64,000 nucleotides of DNA, from NCBI GenBank assembly GCA_964603595.1, contig CAZRVN010000004.1:177482-241481 (forward strand). The letters are read 5' to 3'. The stretch is from JAQVEM01 sp964603595. Its GTDB lineage: Bacteria; Actinomycetota; Humimicrobiia; Humimicrobiales; Humimicrobiaceae. Position numbers and translations under genes: made by a program. The first letter of the stretch is position 1. Each line of letters opens with the position of its first letter. The notes under the pieces were generated by a model. That model worked only from the letters and a program-made list of their open reading frames with translations, was not told the origin of the DNA and did not search any database. Of the stretch, positions 1 to 6,863 are shown piece by piece.

Positions 1-900
1 AGACATTTCCTCAAATTCGGAATAACCTTCTCCCCACCAGTAGAAATAGTATGGGATGCTTGCAAAACCGTAATTATCATCGGTTATCGCGCCATCGCCA
101 TCGGTATCCTCGGCATTACTGCCGTCATTATCATCCTCGTAATCATACATAGTGGAAGTAGTTTCAAGTACAAGGTCCGTCTGTGAAAAACTGACATTAT
201 ATGAACCCAAGAGCACATACCAGGAAACAGTTTTACCTTCATCGGTAATACCCGGAACCAGAGGATTTTCCATTGTAGCAGTAGCTTCAAATTCATTATA
301 ATCGCCATTTTCATCTACCAGAGTATCCGCATCAAGGGCCACTTCTACTTCATTTACATTTTCATCATCCAGATATTCCTGCAACGACACGTCATTACTA
401 GGATCAGTATCATTGTTTTCAGGCAGTGCGACAAAACCATCTGCCATGGTCATAACTGCAAGTACTACTTCTTCCACATCATCATTAGGAGTGTAGTCCA
501 CATTATTATCTATTATATCCCACACAGCATCCTGATTTTGACCATCGGTAGCACCTGTAGCAGTTGTTGCCATGATCTCGGCTGCCTCAGCATTTACTTC
601 ATCAACACCATTTGCCTGAAGCTCATCCGATACATCCGTACCTGTTTCGCTGTAAGCATCCGTAGCGTCGGTCAAGGTTACATCTTCATCCACACAATAA
701 ACATCCATCTCTTCACCTGCAGGCGCCTCCTCAGGTTCATCGGAATAATCAGCATCATTAGGATCCATTTCATATTGGCCATTATCCGGTCCTTCTGCAG
801 TTGAATTATCACCGGGTTCACCAAATAGGAAAGATGGTGCTGTGAAGAATACGATAAGAACAATCCCCAGGCATAACGCCATAAGTCTTTTTAATTTCAT
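1..900 (-). CDS. acidic secreted protein, C-terminus cut by window edge
   Basis: The frame opens with ATG at 900-898 and stays open for 300 codons to the window edge, so the C-terminus is missing. A very good ribosome binding site (GGGAGGTGAAAGG) precedes the ATG. Residues 1-27 form a signal peptide: MKLKR, a hydrophobic stretch and a likely cleavage site near FLFGEP. The mature part is extremely rich in Asp, Glu and Asn and has almost no Lys or Arg. Near residues 268-282 there is a Ca-loop-like run, DTDGDGAITDD, as in EF-hand or dockerin loops. I do not recognise a family. A sortase and an LRR lipoprotein are encoded close by, so an exported surface or matrix protein is likely; whether it carries a sortase signal cannot be seen. 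A structured leader RNA lies 150-220 nt upstream of the start. Confidence 0.8.
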   Translation of the reverse strand, partial: MKLKRLMALCLGIVLIVFFTAPSFLFGEPGDNSTAEGPDNGQYEMDPNDADYSDEPEEAPAGEEMDVYCVDEDVTLTDATDAYSETGTDVSDELQANGVDEVNAEAAEIMATTATGATDGQNQDAVWDIIDNNVDYTPNDDVEEVVLAVMTMADGFVALPENNDTDPSNDVSLQEYLDDENVNEVEVALDADTLVDENGDYNEFEATATMENPLVPGITDEGKTVSWYVLLGSYNVSFSQTDLVLETTSTMYDYEDDNDGSNAEDTDGDGAITDDNYGFASIPYYFYWWGEGYSEFEEMS

Positions 901-1044
901 ATCCTTTCACCTCCCAATAATAAACACATATTGATTATTTTATTTTTCATTATTTTTTCCCCCTCTTTATTTTAGGTTAATTTATTATTTAAAACCGACC
1001 CCCATAGCCAGTTGAGTTATTTTTAAAAATCCCTATATAAATAC

Positions 1045-1123
1045 AAAAACCGACTACATTTAGTCGGTTTCGCTATTTGCTCCTCTTTTCTCAAGCGTCC
1101 AAATTAGAGAAAAGCATCAAAGC
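1045..1123 (-). promoter_or_regulatory. structured leader RNA, copy A, attenuator-like
   Basis: Read on the minus strand: an outer helix GC-UUUG (1123-1118) with CAAA-UA-GC (1079-1072), an inner perfect 8-bp helix CUUUUCUC/GAGAAAAG (1114-1107 with 1092-1085) whose loop contains UUUGGACGCUU, then an 8-bp hairpin AACCGACU/AGUCGGUU (1069-1062 with 1055-1048) followed by a short U run. The last hairpin looks like an intrinsic terminator, which suggests control by attenuation. A second copy at 2540-2457 differs by three substitutions and one single-base indel over about 80 nt. It matches no riboswitch consensus that I can recall with confidence. Confidence 0.65.
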
Positions 1124-1217
1124 TACTAAATCAAAAATTAAGCTATTTCTTCCTTTGCTCTCTATTCAATAAAAGTATTTTATAAATTTTATATAACTAT
1201 AATATTTAAGTGATGAA

Positions 1218-1247
1218 ATTATACTACATCTTTAAGAAAAATACCAA
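1218..1247 (-). promoter_or_regulatory. sigma-A-like promoter of the acidic secreted protein
   Basis: On the minus strand, TTGGTA (1247-1242) and TATAAT (1223-1218) are separated by 18 bases. Transcription would start near 1211 and give a leader of about 310 nt that includes the structured element. The surrounding sequence resembles the promoter upstream of the second leader copy. Confidence 0.6.
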
Positions 1248-1373
1248 ACTTTTTTTATAAAACTGTTATTTTAATAAAACTATAGTCAGACATTTTTTAT
1301 ATATCTATAATACAATATTCTAATTATAAAATGCCCTTATATTAAAATCACCTTATAATTTATTACTTATATC

Positions 1374-2426
1374 CTAAAAATCCACTTCAACTCCCGCATC
1401 CCTTAATTCATCTACCTGGCTTTCATCTGCAACAGGATTGCCTTTAATATAAAGCTTCTGTAAATTCGGAAGTTCCTTTAAAGCTGAGATGTCTGTTATT
1501 TCATTATCTTCCAGCCAGAGTGATTCAAGGCTTTTAATCTTTGAAAGTGATGAAATATCAGATATCTTATTCTTTGAAAGAGCCAGCTGCTTTAGATTTT
1601 CCAACTCTGCCAGCGGTGATATATCTTCTATCTCACACTCGCTGAGACTTACAATCTCTAATTTTTCCATTTCACCCAGCGCTGATATATCTGATAACGG
1701 GTTATTGCCCAGCATAATTAATACAAGATTAGATAAGCTTGATAACGGGCTGATATCTGATACATTATTGTTAGCCAGGGAAAGGTTCTTTAGATTTTTT
1801 AATTCAGATATAGCGCCAACATCTGCTATCTGGTTCCTGTTTAAACCCAGAACCTCTAAATTAGTAAGTTCTAATAAAGAGGGGATATCTACAATCAGAT
1901 TATTATCCAGAACAGCCACCTTTAATTTATCAAGACCTATTAATGGAGAGATGTCTAATATTTCATTTTTGCCCAGACTGACACTTTCTAAATTTACTAA
2001 ATCCTCAAGCGGTCCTATATCTGTTATTTTATTATCATTCAGCCCGAGATTTGCAAGACTGTTAATATTAGAAAGAGGTGATATGTTACTGATTAGATTA
2101 CCATTTAGATTTAATATACGTAGTTTTGTAAGTTTTGACAGGGGTGATATATCAGTTATTTCATTATTGTTTAAACTTAGATTTTCTAAGTTTACAGCAT
2201 CTTCAACGCCTGAGATAGTTTTTATCTCCATATTGTCTGCAAATAATTTATCCATTGACTCCATATCTTCAGCGCTTATTTCTTCACCGGTTATGCCCAG
2301 CTCTTCCTTCTCAGCTTTTAAAAGGTTCGGGTCGCTTGCTCTCTTAAATAAACTGCATCCCGGAATACTAACTGATATAATTAACGCTAAAATAAATACC
2401 GGTGCTGCATAAATAAATTTTTTCAT
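1374..2426 (-). CDS. internalin-like leucine-rich repeat lipoprotein
   Basis: The protein has 350 residues. Residues 1-24 are a lipoprotein signal ending in SIPGC, so Cys24 should be lipidated and the protein anchored outside the membrane. From about residue 70 to the end there are twelve 22-residue leucine-rich repeats of the type NLxxLxLxxNxIxDISPLxxL, like the SDS22/internalin class. These repeats usually bind proteins; the partner is unknown. I chose ATG 2426 because it begins the signal peptide. The frame is open further upstream to 2537, but that part lies inside a conserved leader RNA and is not expected to be translated. No LPXTG-like tail is present. The sortase gene is divergent, 318 bp away. 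Confidence 0.88.
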   Translation of the reverse strand: MKKFIYAAPVFILALIISVSIPGCSLFKRASDPNLLKAEKEELGITGEEISAEDMESMDKLFADNMEIKTISGVEDAVNLENLSLNNNEITDISPLSKLTKLRILNLNGNLISNISPLSNINSLANLGLNDNKITDIGPLEDLVNLESVSLGKNEILDISPLIGLDKLKVAVLDNNLIVDIPSLLELTNLEVLGLNRNQIADVGAISELKNLKNLSLANNNVSDISPLSSLSNLVLIMLGNNPLSDISALGEMEKLEIVSLSECEIEDISPLAELENLKQLALSKNKISDISSLSKIKSLESLWLEDNEITDISALKELPNLQKLYIKGNPVADESQVDELRDAGVEVDF

Positions 2427-2456
2427 ATATATCTTATGTTCCATTTGAAATTTAAA

Positions 2457-2540
2457 TAAAAAAAACCGACTGCATTTAGTCGGTTTCGCTACTTGCTCCT
2501 CTTTTCTCAAAGCGTCCAAATTAGAGAAAAGTATCAAAGC
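2457..2540 (-). promoter_or_regulatory. structured leader RNA, copy B, attenuator-like
   Basis: This has the same architecture as the copy at 1123-1045: outer helix GC-UUUG (2540-2535) with CAAG-UA-GC (2495-2488), inner helix CUUUUCUC/GAGAAAAG (2531-2524 with 2508-2501), and terminator hairpin AACCGACU/AGUCGGUU (2485-2478 with 2471-2464) followed on the minus strand by seven U residues. The A-to-G change in the outer helix (CAAA in copy A, CAAG here) keeps pairing with UUUG, which supports the fold. The terminator sits just before the LRR lipoprotein gene, so read-through would control that gene. Confidence 0.68.
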
Positions 2541-2594
2541 ACCTAAATTAAAATAAATATTTTAATATCTAAATTATTATATTTTTATAACGGG

Positions 2595-2624
2595 ATTATA
2601 TTACATTTTTTACTAAAATGTCAA
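2595..2624 (-). promoter_or_regulatory. near-consensus sigma-A promoter of the LRR lipoprotein gene
   Basis: TTGACA (2624-2619) and TATAAT (2600-2595) on the minus strand are separated by 18 bases; both boxes match the consensus fully. The expected start near 2588 gives a leader of about 160 nt that contains the whole structured element. Confidence 0.8.
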
Positions 2625-2744
2625 ACTTTTCTTATAAAATAATTTTTTTTAAGCTTTTACTGCAGCAACCGTTGAATTAAGAAACTATAATCCAGTATCA
2701 ATCCTTATTTTATTATTAACAATAATAATGATAATATTTCCCCT

Positions 2745-3377
2745 ATGAAAATAAAAAAATTCTATAAAAAACATAAAATAAAAATTATAAGATACACCGG
2801 AATAGCCCTGATAATAATGGGGCTTTCGGTTATAATATGGCCCTTCTACACCAGCTTTATCATGGCAAGAAGAGAACTGGATATACTCTCCTCATGGGAA
2901 GAAGAAACGGAATTAACCGGCGGTGAAAAAGGTGATGGAATAAATGGAAAGCTTGAAAAAGAAAATATTCCCGTTGATACAGAGAAAAAAGTCCCTTTCA
3001 GGATTACAATCCCCGATATTGAGCTGGACTGGATTGTCAATAAAGGAACCGACTACGCAACTTTAAGAAAAGGACCGGGCTATTACATATCCTCTGCTCT
3101 CCCGGGCGAAGAAGGCACCTGCCTTGTGGCCGGTCACAGGACTACCTACGGTGCTCCCTTTAATAGACTGGGTGAGCTTGAAGAAGGTGACGAAATAATA
3201 ATAGAGACAGAAGGTAACGAAAAATTCACCTATATAGTTACGGGTATGGAAGCTGTACTCCCCACTGACATGTCTGTCCTTGAAAATACTGATTACCCTT
3301 CCCTGGTGCTGTCAACCTGTACACCAAAATATTATGCCACGAGAAGACTTATAATATATGCAAGGATTGCAGAATAA
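2745..3377 (+). CDS. sortase, class E-like transpeptidase
   Basis: The protein has 210 residues. An N-terminal membrane anchor spans about residues 17-38, followed by a linker and the sortase beta-barrel (about 85-210). The catalytic residues are visible: His131 in AGHRTTYG, Cys192 in LSTCTP and Arg200 in ATRRL. The TLRKGPGYY segment and the AGHRTTYGAPF and STCTPKY signatures resemble the class E sortases common in Actinobacteria. It should cleave sorting signals of exported proteins and join them to the wall or to each other. Its substrates cannot be identified here; the truncated acidic secreted protein is a candidate. A hairpin followed by T residues comes 40 bp after the stop codon. Confidence 0.9.
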   Translation: MKIKKFYKKHKIKIIRYTGIALIIMGLSVIIWPFYTSFIMARRELDILSSWEEETELTGGEKGDGINGKLEKENIPVDTEKKVPFRITIPDIELDWIVNKGTDYATLRKGPGYYISSALPGEEGTCLVAGHRTTYGAPFNRLGELEEGDEIIIETEGNEKFTYIVTGMEAVLPTDMSVLENTDYPSLVLSTCTPKYYATRRLIIYARIAE

Positions 3378-3416
3378 TCGGAATTTAAGAAGAATAATTT
3401 AAGAATAATAGTTATT

Positions 3417-3445
3417 CCGGTTACCAGTGTTACCGGCAATTTTTG
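3417..3445 (+). terminator. probable intrinsic terminator of the sortase gene
   Basis: The arms CCGGTTAC and GTTACCGG form seven pairs with one U-U mismatch and a CAGT loop. CAATTTTTG follows. It begins 40 bp after the sortase stop codon. Confidence 0.55.
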
Positions 3446-3690
3446 ATTGGCTTAAATAATTATATATAACCTCTTTTACAGCAGCTATCTTTAGACAGGT
3501 ACATTCTAAATGCCATTTAAAAAAAATTAACCTTGTTTTATCCTGTTTTTATTAATCCGGGTTAATAATAAACTTTTTTAAAAATGCTAAACCCATTTAC
3601 TAAAGTTTAGTTAACTTCAACAAGCAGCTCATCGGCAGTGTATTGATATTGTATTTAAAAAAGTGAGTATTTAAGTAAAAGTTTAGTAAA

Positions 3691-3739
3691 AAAAGGGGGG
3701 TAAGTTCTCAAACTCTTGGACGCCTGAATTAACTTACCC
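3691..3739 (-). terminator. intrinsic terminator downstream of acsE
   Basis: A perfect 9-bp stem GGGTAAGTT/AACTTACCC (3706-3698 and 3739-3731) is followed on the minus strand by CCC and seven T residues. It faces transcripts arriving from acsE, about 300 bp away. The plus strand also has a short T run after the stem, so it may act both ways. The 24-nt loop is unusually long. Confidence 0.65.
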
Positions 3740-4043
3740 GATTTTTAATTCTATCACGATTGTTTTTTAATTCAATATAATAATGATAAAATTCTAATTA
3801 TTTTGTTGTAATTTTATAATAGCCATATAATAAATTCGGCAAATTTAATAAATATTTAGTAAATGGATAAAAAAACATAAATATTTTCTGGGCGGGTTAA
3901 TACAAAGTTAATACAGATTAAATCATTAACTTTAATCTACTACTTACTGCCTGCCTATAAACTCCCTGTAATCCAGCTCCTGCCGCCGGATATTTATCTA
4001 CTTTTTTTATTTATTATCATCTTTCATGCAGCCAGCATAAATA

Positions 4044-4838
4044 TTAATCAAGATATGAATGTGCATACAATGTTTTATTGGTCAGTATCTCAAAAGTTCT
4101 GACAGCATTCATTAATTCCCTGTCAAGCGGATTAACTATAGCGCTATCAAGACCGTTGCTTAAAAGTATTACAAGATATATCCTGTTAATAAGACTCTTA
4201 AGTTTGTGAGGAGAAGACTGGGAAACATTGCTTAGCCCCACTATAGTTTTTGGCTCGTCATCAAGTCCCATTACTTCCTTAAGTTCCTTAAATGCCTTCA
4301 GTGCGTTAATACAATTTAATACCTGCTCCTGAAGGACAGATACCGGCAGGATTAAAGGATCCAGATACAAATCCCCTGCAGGCACTCCATATTCCAGCGC
4401 AGAATTAACTATATCTATAGCTATTTCTAACCTGCTGTCAACATCGGGGGGCACCCCTTTTTTGGTTAAAGCAATTCCCACGATTTTACTGTTATACTTC
4501 TTCGCCATGGGCATAAGAATATCAAGCTTATCCCTATCACCTGTAACAGAATTAATCATGGCAACGCCCTTATGTACTTTCAGACCTGCTTCAATAGCAC
4601 TTATATTTTTAGTATCAAGAGAAAGATTTACATCTACCTCAGATTGAATGCTTGTAACCATCCACTTCATTAGTTCTTCGCCATTTTTTGTTGCCGGGCC
4701 TATGTTTACATCTATATAGTTCGCGCCTGCTTCTTTCTGCTCTTTTGCTATCTTAATAATGGGCTCTGCATTTCTTTCCTTAACCGCACTGCCTATAACC
4801 TCTGAAGTTACAGTTATATTTTCCCCTACTATTAACAT
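4044..4838 (-). CDS. acsE: 5-methyltetrahydrofolate:corrinoid/iron-sulfur protein methyltransferase
   Basis: The protein has 264 residues and is a pterin-binding TIM barrel (DHPS-like) over its full length. It moves the methyl group of methyl-H4folate to the cobalt of the corrinoid protein AcsCD in the cytoplasm. Family landmarks are MLIVGENI at the N-terminus, the pterin-site motif YIDVNIGP, the LDTKN strand and the SNVSQ segment. I chose ATG 4838 because GGGGAG lies four bases before it and the family starts here; an in-frame ATG six codons upstream (4856) has no ribosome binding site. It stands alone, about 6 kb from the other acs genes and separated from them by unrelated loci, so it must be expressed from its own promoter. 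A strong hairpin terminator lies about 300 bp downstream. Confidence 0.92.
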   Translation of the reverse strand: MLIVGENITVTSEVIGSAVKERNAEPIIKIAKEQKEAGANYIDVNIGPATKNGEELMKWMVTSIQSEVDVNLSLDTKNISAIEAGLKVHKGVAMINSVTGDRDKLDILMPMAKKYNSKIVGIALTKKGVPPDVDSRLEIAIDIVNSALEYGVPAGDLYLDPLILPVSVLQEQVLNCINALKAFKELKEVMGLDDEPKTIVGLSNVSQSSPHKLKSLINRIYLVILLSNGLDSAIVNPLDRELMNAVRTFEILTNKTLYAHSYLD

Positions 4839-4961
4839 ATTTCTCCCCAGACTCATGAATTTATAATATTAAAACACGAAAGACTGCGAAAAATAATTAC
4901 AACATTAAAACTAATTTAAAAGTTAATCCGCTCGCCTAAAAACACCCCATCAATCATATCA

Positions 4962-5765
4962 TTAAGATTCGTAATCAAACCACTTACTGTAAATTTCATC
5001 ATAGGTTCCATCTTCCTTAATCTCTTCAAGGATGCTGTCGACTTCCTCTTTTAATGTGCTCCCTTCACTAAAGACAATTCCAAATTCTTTGCTTGATTTT
5101 ACTACTTCCAGCACACTATAAATCCCGGTATTTCCAGTGATAAGATTAACCCCCACGGGAAGGGAAAGAAACATTCCGCCAATATCCTTATTCTTCAGGG
5201 CATCAATCATAATAACTACATCATTATATCTTTCAACTTCAAAATTAAGCAGATAATCCTCATCAATGTATTTTTCTTCGCTACTCAATATCCCTAAGGG
5301 TCCCCCCTCCATATTTTCCTTAATCTTGATATCGGCCTCATCTAAGACAATTAACATATACTCCATAGTAAAATAAGGAATTGAAAAATCAACTATATCG
5401 TCTTTATCAGGTAATATTGGAATAGCTGATATAACCATATCAAGTTTTATATCCCCGGGAATCTGGTAGCTGCTCTCCCAGTCTATTTGCACTATTTCTA
5501 AATCCTTCTCCATCCTGCTGGCAATTTCTGTTGCAATATCAATATCAAAACCCTCAACATTACCATCTTCCATAAACTCAAAAGCTGGATATGTAGGGTC
5601 GCAGCCCACCATAAGGTTTGACCCTATATTATTTATATCTCCGGCATTATCCCTGGTCCTGCAACCACCTGAATTCAGAAGCAAAAAAATAATTATGCCG
5701 GCAATAATCACATATATAAAAAATAAAGAAGTATTCTTATTTTTTTGTATAAAATTTAAAAACAT
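4962..5765 (-). CDS. extracellular solute-binding protein, family 3 (amino-acid type)
   Basis: The protein has 267 residues. A long hydrophobic N-terminus (about residues 13-32) ends at GGC with Cys35, which suggests a lipoprotein, although serine at -3 is not a typical lipobox. The rest has the two-lobed fold of polar amino-acid binding proteins of ABC importers: GCDPTYPAFEF near residue 54, EGFDIDIATEIA, the DMVISAI region and the C-terminal DEIYSKWF. No permease or ATPase gene is adjacent, so it is an orphan receptor; it could serve a transporter elsewhere or act in sensing. It is divergent from the blaI-like gene. Confidence 0.82.
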   Translation of the reverse strand: MFLNFIQKNKNTSLFFIYVIIAGIIIFLLLNSGGCRTRDNAGDINNIGSNLMVGCDPTYPAFEFMEDGNVEGFDIDIATEIASRMEKDLEIVQIDWESSYQIPGDIKLDMVISAIPILPDKDDIVDFSIPYFTMEYMLIVLDEADIKIKENMEGGPLGILSSEEKYIDEDYLLNFEVERYNDVVIMIDALKNKDIGGMFLSLPVGVNLITGNTGIYSVLEVVKSSKEFGIVFSEGSTLKEEVDSILEEIKEDGTYDEIYSKWFDYES

Positions 5766-6003
5766 TTAAAAAATTTACTTTTCATTTAAGTTATATGCTC
5801 ATAATTAATTTACCATAGGTTAAATTTTATTAGAATTAAATTATTTTTCAAGCAATATTTTGGCTTTACCACGCCATAGTTTTAGAAGCATATAAATGAT
5901 AAATATATGATTTTAAAATATAAATATAAAACTCTATTAAATGATTATAAAAAACTCTAATTAATTCATGTATAAAAGTATTTTATATCCTACTCATTAT
6001 ATG

Positions 6004-6032
6004 TTAAAATTAATAGTGTAGAGTACTAATAT
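6004..6032 (+). promoter_or_regulatory. possible promoter of the blaI-like gene
   Basis: TTAAAA (6004-6009) and TAATAT (6027-6032) are 17 bases apart. The -35 box is weak and the region is AT-rich, so this is tentative. The -10 box lies inside the palindrome at 6024-6050, as expected for repressor control. Confidence 0.35.
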
Positions 6033-6050
6033 TATTTAATAATATCAGTA
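6024..6050. promoter_or_regulatory. candidate operator palindrome upstream of blaI-like gene
   Basis: TACT-A-ATATTATT-T-AATAATAT-C-AGTA is a 27-bp palindrome with a single mismatched pair outside the central T. The TACT...AGTA ends recall the outer bases of BlaI/MecI operators, but the spacing is longer than in those sites. It overlaps the -10 box of the possible promoter, so autorepression is plausible. Confidence 0.4.
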
Positions 6051-6059
6051 TTTTTAATA

Positions 6060-6142
6060 TTTTAAGTAAAAATAGATAGAGGAAGTGCTCAAATACGGGT
6101 TCTAAATATAAGTTTACAGGTTGATTTGATTTTTACTTAAAA
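6060..6142. repeat. inverted pair of 14-mers
   Basis: TTTTAAGTAAAAAT (6060-6073) and its exact reverse complement (6129-6142) flank 55 bp upstream of the blaI-like gene. They could form a hairpin or be two binding sites. The low complexity of the sequence makes chance possible. Confidence 0.4.
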
Positions 6143-6222
6143 ATAGTATAAAGTATTTCAAGTTTTATTTTGGAAATGTTTTGACGGACTGAAAAAATTA
6201 TTAAAAAGGTTGGTGAATAAAA

Positions 6223-6660
6223 ATGGCTAAGAGTGATGATGTCAAGAAAAAATCAGAAGAGATAGGAATAAATGGTCTCAACAGCATAAGCAATTTAGAA
6301 GCTGAAATAATGAAGATTATCTGGAAGAGCGGCAAAGTAACAGTAAGGGAAGTGCATGAGGACATGCTGAGAAAAGAAATTGAAAGTAAAGAGCATGGTT
6401 TCATACCATATACCACTGTGATGTCAACAATGACTACCCTGGCTGAAAAAGGCCTTCTAAAGCAGAATAAGACTTCCAAAACATACCTGTATTCTGCTGC
6501 TGTTGACAAAAAGGAACTTTCAAAGAGAATAATAAAATCAGTTTCTGACAAATTGCTTGAGGATAGTACCAGAGGAATGGTCTCAAGATTTTTATCTGAC
6601 AGCAAGAATATCTCAAAAGAAGGGATAAATAAGCTATTAAAAGAGATAGACAAGCACTAA
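6223..6660 (+). CDS. BlaI/MecI/CopY-family transcriptional repressor
   Basis: The protein has 145 residues. A winged-helix DNA-binding domain covers about residues 22-100 (LEAEIMKIIW, YTTVMSTMTTLAEKGLL, KTYLYSA), followed by a helical dimerisation tail. Repressors of this family bind operators as dimers and are inactivated by proteolysis triggered by an M56 sensor peptidase. Such a peptidase is encoded 203 bp downstream on the same strand. No beta-lactamase or penicillin-binding target is nearby, so the regulon is open; its own promoter and the RiPP promoter at about 8.0 kb are candidates. The weak ribosome binding site AAGGTTGG lies before the ATG. Confidence 0.88.
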   Translation: MAKSDDVKKKSEEIGINGLNSISNLEAEIMKIIWKSGKVTVREVHEDMLRKEIESKEHGFIPYTTVMSTMTTLAEKGLLKQNKTSKTYLYSAAVDKKELSKRIIKSVSDKLLEDSTRGMVSRFLSDSKNISKEGINKLLKEIDKH

Positions 6661-6863
6661 AACTGATTACCTGTAATAAATATATTTTTACATTGCTAGT
6701 CCGGAAAGCTGGTTAGAGGAAAAATATAAGAAAATTTTAAAATTATTTTCGGCTGAGATTTATGTTAGTGTAATCATATTAAAAAAATTTTTCCCTCGTG
6801 TATTTGTCAGGATTAAATTATGCAATAGTATTTATATAATTAATACATAATACATATATCTTT

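Larger units (their letters stand above)
901..1373. other. intergenic region holding a leader RNA and promoter
   Basis: No gene is visible here. Reading on the minus strand, the region holds a sigma-A-like promoter (about 1247-1218), a structured leader element with a terminator-like hairpin (1123-1045), about 140 nt of AT-rich untranslated sequence, and the ribosome binding site of the acidic secreted protein. The part from about 1250 to 1373 is plain AT-rich sequence downstream of the LRR gene; I see no clear terminator in it. Confidence 0.6.
2427..2744. other. divergent intergenic region with leader RNA and promoter
   Basis: This lies between the LRR gene (minus) and the sortase gene (plus). 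On the minus strand it contains a near-consensus promoter (2624-2595) and leader copy B (2540-2457), with the terminator-like hairpin about 40 nt before the LRR start codon. The side facing the sortase gene (about 2640-2744) is AT-rich; I see no clear promoter or ribosome binding site for the sortase. Confidence 0.6.
3378..4043. other. intergenic region between sortase and acsE
   Basis: No gene is visible. The region holds a probable terminator for the sortase (3417-3445, plus) and a strong hairpin with a T run for minus-strand transcripts coming from acsE (3739-3691). The rest is AT-rich and without coding character. Confidence 0.55.
5766..6222. other. divergent intergenic region upstream of the blaI-like gene
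   Basis: No gene is visible in this very AT-rich stretch. It contains a 27-bp palindrome overlapping a possible promoter (6004-6050) and a pair of inverted 14-mers (6060-6142). Between 5766 and about 6000 I see nothing distinctive. Confidence 0.5.

Noticed and set aside
1489..2412. A 307-codon open frame on the plus strand opposite the LRR lipoprotein gene
   Set aside because: It mirrors the repeat structure of the minus-strand gene, is Ser/Leu/Phe-rich without a recognisable domain, and has no ribosome binding site.
2427..2537. Upstream extension of the LRR lipoprotein frame
   Set aside because: It lies within the conserved leader RNA and terminator hairpin, and the signal peptide starts at 2426.
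1045..2540. Cyclic-di-GMP (GEMM) or cyclic-di-AMP riboswitch as the identity of the leaders
   Set aside because: Short pieces such as GGACGC and GAGCAA recall GEMM, but they occur in the wrong order and the overall fold does not fit.
6201..6653. A 150-codon minus-strand frame opposite the blaI-like gene
   Set aside because: The plus strand encodes a clear winged-helix repressor; the minus frame has no family features.
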